Positions 35,379 through 48,159 are shown, numbered from the stretch's first letter. The stretch: DNA of 64,000 nucleotides from Dryococelus australis (GCA_029891345.1 CM056993.1:277900016-277964015), one strand, 5' to 3'. Translations and numbers: made by a program. The notes: generated from the sequence alone by a model not told the origin.

Positions 35379-35519
35379 GTCTCACAGTCGCGTGACGCCA
35401 ACCCGCACAGCCAGGTCCGTCGACCCGCCTCGACCTCAGCAGGGCGCATGCACCGCCAAAACCATAGAGTAAAGGCCTTTTCACATGACAATTTTTTTAT
35501 CATGCGAACGTCATAATCG

Positions 35520-36440
35520 CGGCCATTTTCACTTTCAATTTGATGAATGTCTGGTTTTCCTTCAATAATTTAGTTTACAGCCTGTTCTGTATTTTCCTTA
35601 ATACAAAATTTCTACTGCCGATCACAGATTTTCTGACAATATTAATGGAAGTTATCTCATAATAATAATCTGTGTATATGCACTTGCTAGGTATGCAGAG
35701 TGCGCTCCTCAATGTTGACGAAGTGGTTTTAGAAAGCTTCATAGTATTTTTTGGTTGTTCGCTCTCCTCGTTGTTAATGTTGCGATGAAATTAAGCACTA
35801 ATTCCCCATCAGATTAGAAATTTAACACAAATACTCTCAACAGCAATTACTGATAATCAAATAATATTATATTTTTGTGCATTGATTAATTTTCTTCAAA
35901 TTAAAATACTTACATAGTGATGGTTTCACATCATATGCAACATTTACACCACTTCCTTGTAATCACAAACTAACAAAAATTAACGTGGTGTTTGGATGTT
36001 ACTATTGAAAAAAACAGTAACTTATATATAGATATAATATAGATTTAGTTCACTGTACTATTAATACTTTTCACTTTACTAAAAAATAATTACAACTAAT
36101 GCTTTCACAACTATGCTAAATCAACGCAAATTTATGTATTAAAATTTAAAGTAACTAAAAACAAAAATTAATTAGAATGCTACAAATTTTCTTTGTGCAT
36201 AACTTATAATAAATATGCATTAATCACAAAATATCACTTGCAAGTCTTTATGTTAATATAATACAAAAATATAATGCAAATTGCTTTCACTGTTAAAGAA
36301 ACTAAATGTGGGAAAAAAAATTATCCAAGACACCCGCTAACATTTATATACATATATACACTTGCAACTGATACTAAAAACACTCAAAGACAAACATTTC
36401 TTACACATACTGAAGATAAATTTTACATTCAGGACAAAAC
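35520..36440. other. AT-rich non-coding stretch
   Basis: Sequence downstream of the THAP/P-like relic. No terminal repeat, gene or poly-A signal context could be assigned with confidence. Confidence 0.4.
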
Positions 36441-36447
36441 GCCAGTT

Positions 36448-39133
36448 TCATTTTGTTAGTGTTCTCATTTTTCTCCCAGAATTTTTGTTCGACGCCGAAG
36501 AATCATTTACCTTTTTACAGTAATTCTTCAGAAAAATGTTGCAGGGTGCTATAATAATCATTTTACATATGTTTTCTGGGTCATGATCATTCAGGCAGCT
36601 AGAATCCAAAATAAATTCCTCTCTGTCATTTACTACTTCTAATTTTATGCTGCATGCAGCTTTCCTTTGATTTATAAGTTTCAAAAATTCTCCATTATCG
36701 CTACAGAGCAATTTCAAAATAATTCCATAGGCTCAACAAACAACAATAAGTGCTATGTTGGAAGGATATTTCAAGCCTCCCCTATCCAACGACTTTATGA
36801 GCACGAGATTGTTTTCCACCTCCAAATCTCTATCAATTACAAGGCTGTCCCGGCATTGCGAAAATGAGAGCTTTTTAAGTACTGAATGTGCACAATATCC
36901 AGCAACGTAAGCTAGACAAGTAAGACTTTCCTTCAAACTCGCCAAATATTTTTCCCTTGCTGATATCTTATCTCGAAAAATGCCTGTACTATCGTTCTCA
37001 GTAAGAGAATTGTAAAGGTCAATTTTTTTTCAATTGGAGAGACCGGCAGTCTTCCGTGCTTTGAGGAGTTAACATTAGAGGCAGAAAGCACTGAATGCGC
37101 AGCTTCATTTCGGACTCTTAAAGCTGTACGATAGAAATGTGGTACTGCGAACTTGCCAGCTGCCTGTACCAACTAAACCTATCCTCTAAGGCATCTGTCT
37201 GCAATTTTGCTGTCATTATATATTTCATCCCTAGCTCTTGACAACAATATCTTGCAATCTCAAGGGTATCGTAAGAGGTGTGTTTGAGAGTCAACAATGT
37301 TTCTTTGGAAAAGAATCCTGAAGAAGGCTTACATTTTCTCCAGTTCTCCAGACAATCTATAAAGTTGTTCAGAAAAGCTACTTTCATGTCACTATCACTT
37401 GATGTACGAGGTTCTTGATACGGATTTAATTTGTGCTTTCCCTTAAATACCTGCCCTACATTCATTACATCAAACCATATGCACATAATTTTAATAAATT
37501 CAGCAGTAGAGGATACATAAGGTAAGGAATACTTTGTTCCAGCGATTTCTAGTCCTGCCAATGCACTGTTAAATATCTGGAGTACAAGCTTTAAATGTTG
37601 CCTTTCTAGTGACGTTGGCAATAGCGCTTTCTCAGTCAAAGTATATGCATATTCAATCAAATTACCAAATTTCCAAACTGAAGATTTTTCGCCGTGTTTC
37701 AAAAGAAGCGACATTAGTGAGAAGTTTCTGCTGTTCTCCTGAACTGAAAGGCGGGTTAATGATACATTTGCCTTCATTTTTTTGGTTTAACCAATTATTT
37801 CTCGCACTTTTGACTATGTGAACGGAATCTATTGAGAAAAACAAAGGCCGCCTTGGATCTGATGGATGAGGGTACACAATATTCAGCTCTCTGCTGCTAG
37901 AAAAAAAAGACCTAGCTCGGCGGTTGATTGCGTTGTTGTCACTCGATACACAAATGTTTTCCAACCCTTTAATAATCTTAGACAAGATTTCGAACAGAAT
38001 TTCCGCCACAATTTTTTTTTTTACTGGCAGGATGTGAACTACATCTTTGTACCTAGATGCAATACTCTGAATCATAAATACATATGATAATGTCACTGCC
38101 TGCTCACAGTTAAACGCTGCACCAAGAATACTTCCGCCTTCGAAATCCAAGAAAGACTTCAGGTGAATTTCATCCATCATAAGCACATGTTTGTCACTTA
38201 TATGAATATGAATATTTATATGAAATATGAATATTTCTGTTTCACATACATTAAAAACTTATTGCCAAATGTTTCCAAGTTTGGATTCATATTGTACGCA
38301 CTACAAATTCTTCGCAAAGTTACTTTATGTGGCAAAGTTAAGAACCCACTTCTTCTTATGAATCTATGCATGTGTAGAGATTGAAAAAAACAGTGAACAG
38401 AATATTAAAAAGAAGCTGCTGAACTTGTTTTTATTTTTGTGAATTGTGATAAGTTATAACTGTTCAGAAACAAACTGCACTTTTTCTTTTGAACTTTCTC
38501 CCACTTCCTCTTTAATTACCGCCAAACTGTCCTGTATCTGGGCCAAATTATCTTGTATTATATCTGCACTTCTTTCAGCTTGAGACAGAGATGACATCAA
38601 ATCAAGCAAACAATTTATGTTATCGAACTTTTTTTTGGAAATGTGTAATTTTCAAATTTACGCAAAGCAACATGTTTTATGTTTTTGGTATACTGTTACC
38701 TGCAAATCTTGGGAGACAGTTACAAAAGAAACTACATGTGGATACGGACTTAAAGCTAAATTAACAGAACACACACATTCAGTTTTGTGAACAAGTGTCC
38801 AAGAGTCATCCAGTGTTACATTTTTTAGACAGCTTAATAAACTTTCTACAGAGTTAAAACAAAACTTATTTTCATATGCCTTTTGTGACTGAAGACTTTC
38901 AGTGAGACTAGCTTCAAAATGCGAAAATTCAAGCCTAGTTCTCTTGTCATTCGGATCTTCCTAATGATTGCTCTTGGTGCTGAGATAGGTAGGGCATTCT
39001 GGTAGAATTGATGGGATGGCCTTTTCCCTGAATTAAGAATAACCAAATCGGCAGATAGTTTTTTCCCAGTCTTTTCATGAAAGCATTCCACCACTCTGAT
39101 AATATCGTCACTTTGAAAGTGGAGTTCACAAAC
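36448..39133 (-). pseudogene. THAP/P-element-like transposase relic, exon 2 onward
   Basis: On the minus strand exon 2 starts at 39133 after TTTTTTCCATTATAG and reads VCELHFQSDDI, the second half of a THAP zinc-binding domain (C-x2-H). Further on, LLSCLKNVTLDDSWTLVH is in a shifted frame, then a coiled-coil-like SSLSQAERSADIIQDNLAQI, then LPHKVTLRRIC. The RNase H-like transposase part follows: LMMDEIHLKSFLDFEGGSI, SDNNAINRR, FFSIDSVHIVKSARNNWLNQ (38.19-37.66 kb), a middle domain with NLIEYAYTLTEKALLPTSLERQ and IMTAKLQTDALEDRFSWYRQ (37.78-37.12 kb), YVAGYCAHSVLKKL and SLDRGGLKYPS (36.95-36.75 kb), and a C-terminal NDHDPENICKMI...RKMRTLTK. This is the THAP9/P-element order. At least four frame breaks make it non-functional as read. 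Confidence 0.85.
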
Positions 39134-42100
39134 CTATAATGGAAAAAACTATTGAAATTATTATGAAACGAAAAGTACTTGCATCTACGCTACACAAGCA
39201 TTTGTGGTAGAAAATGTACAGATTTAAGGGTAGTACAAAATAAATGTGATCTGCAATGTTACTGCAATGGTTGGGGCTTAATTAAAAAAATAATGATAAG
39301 CAATAAGCAGTGCAAACACAGATGTTAAAGAAGTTATGTGTACGAAGGGGGTGACAATTATCATAGCTAAAGAAATTGCATTGCTTCAATTAAACACGGC
39401 AGTGTTTATTTTCACAACAACGTAGAACGAAATGACTTTATGCAACGAAAGCCCGAAATTAAAACCCAAAATAAAAAAATAAAAAAATCAATAATGAAAG
39501 GAACAGTTATATATTATGTTTTTTTTTTCATGTATAATTAATGAGATCTATAACAGTACCCTAGAAAGAAATTTACTGCCCAGGCCCAAATAGTGCAATT
39601 GATTATAATTTCATGTATGTTATAAATCATTTTGATTTTAGGCCACAGCTAATAAATATCGTCTTTGTTAAAAATATGCGCTATCATGTCTAAACAAAGT
39701 TAAAATGTACCACACCGTACACTATGTTGATCTTAATAAATGAAATAAAACGTTTTTGAATCTAATGAACAATGATCAAGATTCAGGATTTACGTAAGCA
39801 CATTAGTGACCTTCGTGGTAGACGTACTTAAGGCGTAATTTTCCCAGGCAGTAGATTCGATAGTAAACCATGAATGTATTTGTCTTTTGGGTTTGTTGTG
39901 CAAGCCGTGTCTTGCTACTGCTAAAGGCAAAACACTGATAGTGACCCACTAGTATAATCTAAAAACTTGACTAATATATTCTTAAACATTAAAAATTATA
40001 CATAAACAAAAGTGCATTTTATGCAAAAAAAAATTACGTGTGAACACTTTAATCAAAGCGCTCACTTATATGCCGAAGATTAAAGGTAAACTAGTTGACA
40101 GGCTGCTCACATATTGCGGTTGTCGCCAAAATGAATTTATCATACTACAATAGCCTGTTTGTATGCTATGGAAATTTTCTAATTAAATATGTTCATAATC
40201 CTTACTGCACATAGCCGCGTTATTTCAAGATTATGTACCTTTATTTAATGTTAGTTACTTCCTGTTTTCCGTTAGGAACATTATAAATGGCTATAGTAAC
40301 ATCCCATGTGCGAAAATATTGTCCTCACTCAAAATAGAAACAATAGCTAGACAATGCCTTCAACATTAAGCATAAAGCTACAAATATATGTTATATGGCA
40401 ATAACTTATTTCCACTGGTAAACAAACTAGTGTGCAATTAATTTAAATCACTAAATCTTATTAAAATTTAAATTCGGTTATTGCTGTAACCAAAGCACTA
40501 ACATTTAGGCCCTATTTTTCTGATTTTTTTTCCATTTGTGCTATTTTATTGCTCAGTTAATTGATATATTATGTTAAATTACATCAAAAATATTCAAGAA
40601 ACTTGTAGAATTCAAACTTAAAATACTTTGCTCTTCAACCTAACCAATAATATACCCAACAATGCCATATGCTTTATCCTTATTTGACATAACAATAACT
40701 GTTTAGTGTTTCAATAGATTTTGCAGGCATATTACTGAAATCTGGTAGAAAAATTCTTCTTTTTTATTTGTAAGGTTACTATTTGTAATAATTTTAATTT
40801 TGTTAAAAGAACTTAAAAAAAAACGAATTGCATAATCATTATTTATGCATTTCACTAGTTTGCCTATAGCTTATATATATATAATGTAGCATGCACTGTA
40901 ACAAATTAGGGTAAAATTTCCTTACATTCAAGGCAAACAAATTACCACAGCATGTAAGGGAATAATACCGCAAAATTGTATGGTAAATTTTACCACGAAT
41001 GCCATAGTTGTAAGGGAAATACCTTACAAATGTGCTGTAAAATACCAGGGAATAATCCATACAACCCATGGGAAAATTACAGGACAACTGATAAGTTGTA
41101 TACAGCAATTTATAGTAGCCTACGTGAGTGATAGTAACACTGCGGATAAAATACGAAAAATAAAACAATGGCTACATGCCACCTGTAAGAGTTAGATGTC
41201 ATGTGATTACAGATATATGCAGAAAAATTTCTTTTGCTAATATCAGCTTGATCTTTCAGGTAGTCAAAAGATAAATTATACATTCGTCAATATAGGGGGA
41301 AAGTAATAAAGTTATAGATCCCAGAGAATTTATTTGCGAAAATTTTCTCGAGCAGACGGTGTTAATTTGTTAGTTTAACATATAACTTTGTTACCGGTAT
41401 GGTACTTCTACTCATCACAAAGCTAAGTTAGTGCAAGATTTCTTGTGCAACTTTTATTACTGCGTCGCAATCAATGCCTTTCCATGTATTTAAGTTGTTT
41501 CGTAGACTGAAAAAAATCTCGCAAGTAAAAATAAATTTGTTAAAAAATTCCACCTTAATCGAAATTTGACCATACGAAATAAAACTTAGAAATACGTAGA
41601 AGGCGTTAAAAAGCTGCTACAATGCAAGCAACTGTTATCACAGAGCGAGACTCCACTAACATGAAGCAAACCATAATTTTCCTGGCACCTACAGATATCT
41701 AAGTGTAATATGTCGTGATGTTATTGGATTTTCATTTTTAAAAATTGTATTACATGTATTTTAAAATCTTCCTATTCAAAATAAATGAATGTGGTTCAAT
41801 TTATGCGAGCCTTAAATACATTTTTATCCAATAAGCTTTCCAGCATGGCGTTTTCTTTCTTTTCTCGAAGTCTAATATAGGCAGTTCACGGTAAAGTGAG
41901 CATCTTTCAAGCTGTTTCATCAGACATACTAACCAATAAATACATTTCATTGTGGCCCCAGGCATTTGGTTTTGGGTATGGTGAATGTATACACTGTGTT
42001 TATTACTCACATGGCAGGTTTTACATTAACAAGCGGTGACAGGATATAAATTGGTTGAAAGAAAAAAGTAACTAGGGGTTAAAAAGTTCTCACTTTACCG

Positions 42101-42961
42101 TGAACGACCTATAACTACATAATATTTTTCGAAGCTTTCTTCATGTTAAAAATGTACAACAGAAATTAAGACCGCGTTGAAGATCTGTAAAATCCTGGCC
42201 TCACTTTTCAGAAAATTCTGAAACAAGACTGAAAATGTATAATATTCATTATCTGATATTAATGAGATATTGCTTATGTGTAAGGAACTTTAAATACCAA
42301 ATGCAAATGTTATTTCAACAAGTAAATAATTTAAAAGTGTAAAATATACACCAACAAACCCCATTGTTATTTACGTGAACTGACTTAGTTAAAATTATGG
42401 AATGGCCCTACATAGGCCTACATGCAATCATGCATGCATACATGCATTAATACATCCAAAAATAAGCAATTATAAACGTAATAATACATAGAAATATACA
42501 CACTATGTATCAACATTTAACAAGTAACATAAAAGTTGGCACTTGGTACTGTATGCTAGTCATACGAATTTTTTTTTTCTATCGTCACATTTTAACATAT
42601 CAGTTTTCTTCGTATATCTTTGTTATGTAAATATATGTACGTTAGTGTATTGTTTTATATACCTGCAGCAGCCTAACTAAGTTCACTGCTTTAGTTAAAA
42701 ATTGAGATTTATGTTTGAAAATTTTGAAAACCGAAAATATATTAAAATTATCCAATACATATATAATGTGCTATTCATGTGCAATTATAAAAATTTGAGC
42801 TGCGTGGAAACACAATGATGAAATTCTCTCGATTTTAATATTAAAAATGTTCAAATGCCTCCTCGTAAGACCGCAATTACGTTAACAAGAAACAACAAGG
42901 GTGTAAATAAATCACAGAGTTTTGTATAGGAGGAAATTACAAATGGTTTAACCGTCATTAC
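39134..42961 (-). other. Intron of about 3.8 kb in the THAP/P-like relic
   Basis: The donor is CCAAG|GTAATG at 42961 and the acceptor TTATAG|GTTTG at 39133, both phase 0. Joining them links the Cys pair and the C-x2-H pair of one THAP domain. The intron is AT-rich and contains a TA-flanked MITE (41880-42109) and a patch of short TGTAAGG/CCTTACA repeats (about 40890-41110). P elements normally have short introns, so part of this length may be later insertions. Confidence 0.65.
41880..42109. mobile_element. Short MITE of the GGCTGTTCACGGTAAA family, TA target
   Basis: The ends are GGCAGTTCACGGTAAAGTGA and, inverted, TCACTTTACCGTGAACGACC. TA flanks both sides (41878-41879 and 42110-42111). At 230 bases it is a shorter form than the 420-base copies, with interior ATACACTGTGTTTATTACTC, also found in the 48.2-kb fragment. 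Confidence 0.8.
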
Positions 42962-43114
42962 CTTGGAGTTGTCCGTGGGCTGGAGATTTTGCCTGTGTAT
43001 AGATGCTATCCATTTCTGCTTCAAATTTGTATCCTTTGGAAAACCAAACACAGACACTTTTGGGCCGTTGTCTTAATTTCCTCGACATTTCGGAACACAA
43101 AATCGAAACGGCAT
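42962..43114 (-). pseudogene. THAP/P-like relic, exon 1 (first half of THAP domain)
   Basis: Minus-strand ATG at 43114, giving MPFRFCVPKC then one in-frame TAA, then VSVFGFPKDTNLKQKWIASI to SK at the donor AAG|GTAATG. The C-x3-C pair, the F-P-K-D block and the invariant Trp are those of THAP domains. The 51 codons are otherwise in one frame and join in phase with exon 2. The single stop is the only defect seen in this exon. The start is chosen because THAP domains begin within a few residues of the initiator Met. Confidence 0.75.
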
Positions 43115-43229
43115 GATATATTTTAAGTATAAGAACTTAAATATAAATGCATACTGTAGGCTAGGCTATTTTCTAGCCACCCGTACTGCCGGTGAAGTAC
43201 AACGAACTGCGCTTGAAATTGAGTGGTAG

Positions 43230-43535
43230 TCGAGGGCGAGGGTGTCTGGAATGCCGGGCGGTCGGGCTACTTAGTGTGACGTCAGGACCCCTTGCGACGA
43301 CAGTGAAGGGGCTTTCATCTCTAGGGGGTGTTGACCGACCCTGCCAGGAATCGGACCCGCATCGCCATGGTGGGAGGCGAGCGCTCTAGCCACTCGACCA
43401 CCGTGACCCCGCTTTTCTCAGGGTTATCCCGTTTTCTCACCCTTCATTCCAGGCACTGCTCACCTCGTGCCATCCTTCATCGGATCTCAAGACAATACAT
43501 TTTTAAAAGCCGTCCAAACATCTCAACTCAACTTA
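43230..43535. mobile_element. Composite SINE copy upstream of the THAP exon
   Basis: An inverted tRNA-like head (on the minus strand GGTGGTCGAGTGGCTAGAGC then GGGTCCGATTCC) at about 43345-43415 is flanked on one side by the chimeric block TTTCATCTCTAGGGGGTGTT and on the other by family body/tail in the opposite sense (TTCTCACCCTTCATTCCAGG, CATCGGATCTCAAGACAATA, CCGTCCAAACATCTCAACTC). It looks like a rearranged or nested pair. Confidence 0.55.
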
Positions 43536-43549
43536 AAAAATACTTCCAT

Positions 43550-44830
43550 TTGTAAATAATATTTTGACATAAGCTGTCACAATTCAAGGAAATAAATAAC
43601 TAAATAATTTATTGCTGTCAAATTTTTGCGACGCAATACTACACAAATGTACAAATTCATTCTGCCTCAGATCATTTACATTTTAACAACAGTTCGAAAT
43701 GTGCCTAGCATGCATGTACTCAATGACTGAGCGAAGGTTTTTCTATAGTTATATCTGACACTGTAAAGCTTTTTTACAATAGGATATGCTGCTTTTCATG
43801 TTTATCGTTTTATTACATGTCAAACCTGCTCTTACGTAATTTAGAAGTTCGTAGAACGAACCTAACCTTCAGTTTATTTGTTCCGACAAGTCTTTGAAAT
43901 ACAGAAAGGCATTTGCAAGCTGCGCAATTTGGGGAGGGGGGGAGGAAATTGCATTTGTCAACTTACCTGCTCTCCCCTGGGGAGCCGGACCTTCCTATCC
44001 GCCCTCGCCTCCCTTAAAACCAGAGGAACTATCACCAATGCCATGAACAATGGCGAAGGTACACAGCAGGAGACAGGACCAATGATCAGCATTATCTACT
44101 CTGCTCATTTCTTGCTGAAGGGATAGGATAAAAGTGTCCTATCTCCAAATATTTAGGTGGGATATTTTCAACTCAAACATGATGTTGCAGTGCATTACGC
44201 GTATGCATATAAATGCCTTTGTGTAAAAATAATTATTTCTATAAACCATCTACTATGAACGAAGGTGACACAAAACTGTTTTAGTTTTTACTTTTTCGAC
44301 ATTCTGGTTTTTTTTTTTTTTTTTTTTTTTTCAACTTATGGAATTTGTTCCAATATAACCCTTTTTATTATTTAAAATTGTTTATGAATAAGAATTTTAA
44401 CGAAATTTTTAAAACAGGCATTCCTAATTTTAGCTTTCCTTAATGGCATGTAAAAATCTCATTCTTCTGCATAAACTTGTTTGAGATCTATTTGCTATCG
44501 CATTGGCCTCTAAAACAGCTCTAAGTGATGCCCTTTATCACCCTCTTAAGCAGTGCTTGTAAAAGTGCTCAGTTTACCATGAGTTTTTGAACCACACCAA
44601 ACATTTCCGACAAAAAAGACGAAAATATATGTACGTCCTGTTTTCTCTAAAGTAATTACTAAAGTAGTTATGCGCCACGAAAACAAATTTAAAATTTATT
44701 TCCGTTCAGAATATCAGAAACTACTTGCGATAAAGTGACAAATTGGTGAATGGTGAAAATGGGGGTTGGCGCATTATTTTTTTGGGTGAAACTTTGTGGC
44801 CCTAAGATGTACACAATATTTTCAAGACAT
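43550..44830. other. Non-coding stretch with a 24-base T run
   Basis: No gene recognised. The block GAAGGTACACAGCAGGAGAC (44054) resembles GAAGGTTCACAGCAGGAGAC near 31622, suggesting a shared but unidentified repeat. A T run lies at 44308-44331. Confidence 0.4.
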
Positions 44831-45117
44831 TTATGAATAGAGACCTAAGAAATTCGCGAGTTCAATGACCTGTAGGCTAGACTCACAGTCTCATATACTC
44901 TCATACAGATATCAACCGTTTATTGGTTGATTGTTGTGGTAGTAAAATGCGGTGGTTGGATATACAGTTTATTGCATGTTTGTTATTGTCTCATTTATAC
45001 CCAACAGGTGTCAAACAACACGTCGCCCAATTACAAAAGTAACATGAACATACAAGTGTGTAAATTCCAACTTATCTAGAAATGAACACGCGAAATTCTC
45101 GGGTCTCTACTTATGAA
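44830..45117. mobile_element. hAT-like MITE with 8-bp target duplication
   Basis: The element is 44838-45109, starting TAGAGACCTAAGAAATTCGC and ending GCGAAATTCTCGGGTCTCTA. Flanks TTTATGAA and CTTATGAA match in seven of eight bases. It has the same termini as 32966-33262 but an unrelated-looking interior, typical of non-autonomous hAT derivatives. Confidence 0.8.
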
Positions 45118-45296
45118 TCAGCACGCCTAAATTAACAAAAATGGGCGTCTTATCGGGTACATTCACATGTTTACAGTTTTAGAAAAATGTGTGTATAACT
45201 CCCAAAACAGAATTTGTGCTGTCTGACAGGTAGGCAACCTGAAGCGTATAAAAAGGCATTTTAAATTAGGTTTTTGTGGAGGCGCACAGCTTCCAC

Positions 45297-45658
45297 AAGG
45301 CCTGGCTTCACACCTTTTGCAGAAATTCTTCGTTTTCGCGTCATAATTTCGGATGAATAGTAATTACCGACAATGTACGATTATAGAAAATTTACATTGA
45401 CGAGTTTTATAATATTTCTGTGCGTAATCTTAATTGCGTGTCATCTGTTTGCTGTAAAAATAGGAAACTTATTAATAAAATCTCGACTTTTTACAACGAG
45501 CAGATAACGCACAATCAAATTTACGCACAAATATATTAAACAACTCATAATATGTAAATTTTCTATAATCATACTTTTTCAGTAACTAGGTCTACTATCA
45601 ATCCGAAATAATGACGCGAAAACGAAGAATGAATGCAAAAGGGGTGAATCCGAGCCTT
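45297..45658. mobile_element. Foldback element of about 360 bp
   Basis: The arms pair over most of their length: AAGGCCTGGCTTCACACC...TTCTTCGTTTTCGCGTCATAATTTCGG on the left against CCGAAATAATGACGCGAAAACGAAGAA...GGGGTGAATCCGAGCCTT on the right. Inner blocks ATTATAGAAAATTTACAT and TGTGCGTAA also pair. Non-coding. Confidence 0.7.
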
Positions 45659-45664
45659 AAAGAT

Positions 45665-46370
45665 TACTTCAGGGGGAAACTATATACACCTTTTAGTCTT
45701 ATATCTTCGTGAGGAATGACCTGCCTGAGTTTGTCGGCGTTCATAAACATCCGGGATAGGACACTGCGGTTTTGGGTCAGTTGTATCAACATGGCGTGAA
45801 TTCTCTTTGGTTTGGCACCGAACGGTTTAGTGGTTCAGTGGTTCTGTTATTCGTATGTTCACAATGAATGTACTGGAAATCCGGTATTACATCTTGAAAA
45901 CTTGGACGATGTTGCCAAGAGCGCTGTGAATATAATTTTTCCCCGTGATATTTTCAAAATGTGCTGTATTCAAATAAACACTTCTGCTTGCAAGATGTCC
46001 AATACAATAACTTAACACGTAGATGCCCCATAAATGACCAAACATTATCAGTGCCATTTGCTATGTTTTGTAAGAACTTCTTTCTGTAGGGCGTGTGTTT
46101 CAAATTTTCATTAATGATCTTATGCTATTGTGGCTTGAATATTCCCAGCGATGTACACTGTTATCACAAGCATACATTTGAAATACAAAATACCTTATGT
46201 AACTTAAAACAATATTAAGGGTTGCATCATTATAACCTTTGAAATCTGTACCATTGACTTATTTCCTATTTTCACGAGACATCTGTGTCTCTTTTTGCTA
46301 TGAAATGAGTTGTGAAAACTCAGTTTGCGAGGTCTGAATTTGTTTACTTCAGAAACGAAAAGCGACGACA
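45665..46370. other. Non-coding stretch, nothing recognised
   Basis: A 67-codon plus-strand frame (45812-46015) has no recognised domain. No repeats were identified. Confidence 0.4.
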
Positions 46371-46371
46371 A

Positions 46372-46747
46372 TTAAGGTAGATTCCCACCCGCTATCTTGG
46401 ATTTATGGAATTTCTGAAATACTCTGGAAATACCGTTCTGTATCGTGTTTTTTTTTTTTGGAACGACAGAGCACAGAGCATTGCCTAGTGCATTGTCTGA
46501 GGTCAGTCTTTCTTGATAACGGTTGATATCGTCGCCTTTATTATCATTCGCAAGAAATAATCTCGCGTTTCGCCTCGACAGTTACCAGCTAGAAATTAAT
46601 AAATGTAGCGAAGCTGTGTCAGTTCGATGAAGTTTGGGAAGCTGTTATTTAGGATATGTCGTGCGGGAAATTTTAATACACCTTCTGAAATAGAAGCTTT
46701 GGCGAAAAATCGATAAATCCAAGATGGTGGGTGGGAATCCGCCTTAA
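46372..46747. mobile_element. MITE with TTAA target duplication (piggyBac/Kolobok-like)
   Basis: TTAA at 46372-46375 and 46744-46747 frames an element whose ends are GGTAGATTCCCACCCGCTAT and, inverted, ATGGTGGGTGGGAATCCGCC. The terminal repeat continues through CTTGGATTTAT for about 31 bases with three mismatches. TTAA duplications are known for piggyBac and Kolobok. The CCATCTTGGATT core inside the terminus is the same as in the 18.4-18.8 kb array. Confidence 0.75.
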
Positions 46748-46749
46748 GG

Positions 46750-48155
46750 GTTCTGCCTGCCTGGTGCTTGAACTGCGGTGCAGTCAGTGTGTTTGTAATA
46801 TTTTTTTGACGACACTATTAAACGTGCCCCCAGAATGTTTACCTACTAAAAGACACCATACCCCAGGCGAGGACCGAATGGTACTCTATTGCTACCATAC
46901 TTGCTCTAAATATTATTTTGGAGCCCTCCTATAGTATTACAAAAGGTTTTTACAAACTGCCGTTATCTTAAAACGTACTAGCCGGACATAAGCCCTACTA
47001 CGATAGGAGACTGTATTTAACTTTGCTACAGATTCTTCATCGATAAAATGATAGGGTGTATATATACACCAATGTTTTTGTTTGTATTTGTAATTGACAA
47101 AAAACTTTTGTAAAAAAAGATTCTGCAGACTTAATGGTCACAATCAATTGTTTGTAAATGCGTTTAGCCTTATTTGTACATTGATCTCGTGTAATATTAA
47201 AAGAATAAAGACTTACGGCGATAGTGGTGCCAACTGTTGCCAATCGTCTGGACCATTTTGACGTGAATACGTCTTTAAATATGTAACCATAGTGGGGGCA
47301 ATCCAGAAAATCCGATGATAACCAAATCGGGGGATATAGTTTGGCATTGCAGTTCCGAATCTGTAGTCTACATTCAAAATTCAATTACACCACTCGATTG
47401 CTAAAGGATCAAAGAATATGTCACGTTGAGTGAGGACTGCGAAGCATCACATGCTGCTAGAGGGGGGGCTCAATTTGAGTTCGTTTCGCCGCGTCCCATA
47501 ACTTCCGCGTAGTGTAACTTTGACCAGGAGAAGCAACGACGCTCGTTTAGGTTTCAATCGACAACTCTCGTCATGATCAATCGATTGCGTGTATAAAAAC
47601 ATTTGTCTCTCTTGGTTTTGGGTGTAAAAATGAAGAAAACTTATCACAAAGTCGGCCTATACTCGTCAAAAGGCCAAGTCGAAATACAGAAATCGTATAC
47701 GGTTGGCAAGAGCATCTCAAAAGCAATCCAGTGATCCCCATTAAAACCCATATGAACGAGTGAAGCATAGCCGGGGGAAAAAAAAAAAAAAAAAAAACAT
47801 CAAGGCGTTCGAGCGCGTCAACGTAGACGTATTCACGCAAAACAAACGGCCGTGTCTCCAACACAGCCGCACCCCATTTTTTTTTCTTTTTTTTTTTTTA
47901 ATTTCTTTTTTTTGTTTTTCACTTTTTTTGTTTTTCACTTTTTTTGTGACGTCTTGAATTCTGAATGGCTAGCGCTAAACGTTAAACGCGAAGACTTGAA
48001 TGTTGGCCAACTTTTAACGCGCTGCGTTTGACGTTTAGCGTCGCGTGGCAACGTTTTACGTCGATTGTAGTCAGTGGCATTACTCTCCGTGGATTCATGA
48101 GTTAATTGCCCTCTCATTTAGAATAATAGTCAATAAATATATTTAATTTTTGCCT
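46750..48155. other. Non-coding stretch with A/T homopolymer runs
   Basis: A runs near 47780-47797 and a T-rich block with TTTTTCACTTTTTTTG units at 47876-47945 generate Lys/Phe-rich chance frames. A quasi-palindrome around 47970-48040 pairs GCTAAACGTTAAACGCG with GCGTTTGACGTTTAGCG. No gene recognised. Confidence 0.4.
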
Positions 48156-48159
48156 CAGT

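Noticed and set aside
47741..47957. Lys-rich and Phe-rich frames on opposite strands
   Set aside because: Both are translations of A and T homopolymer runs.
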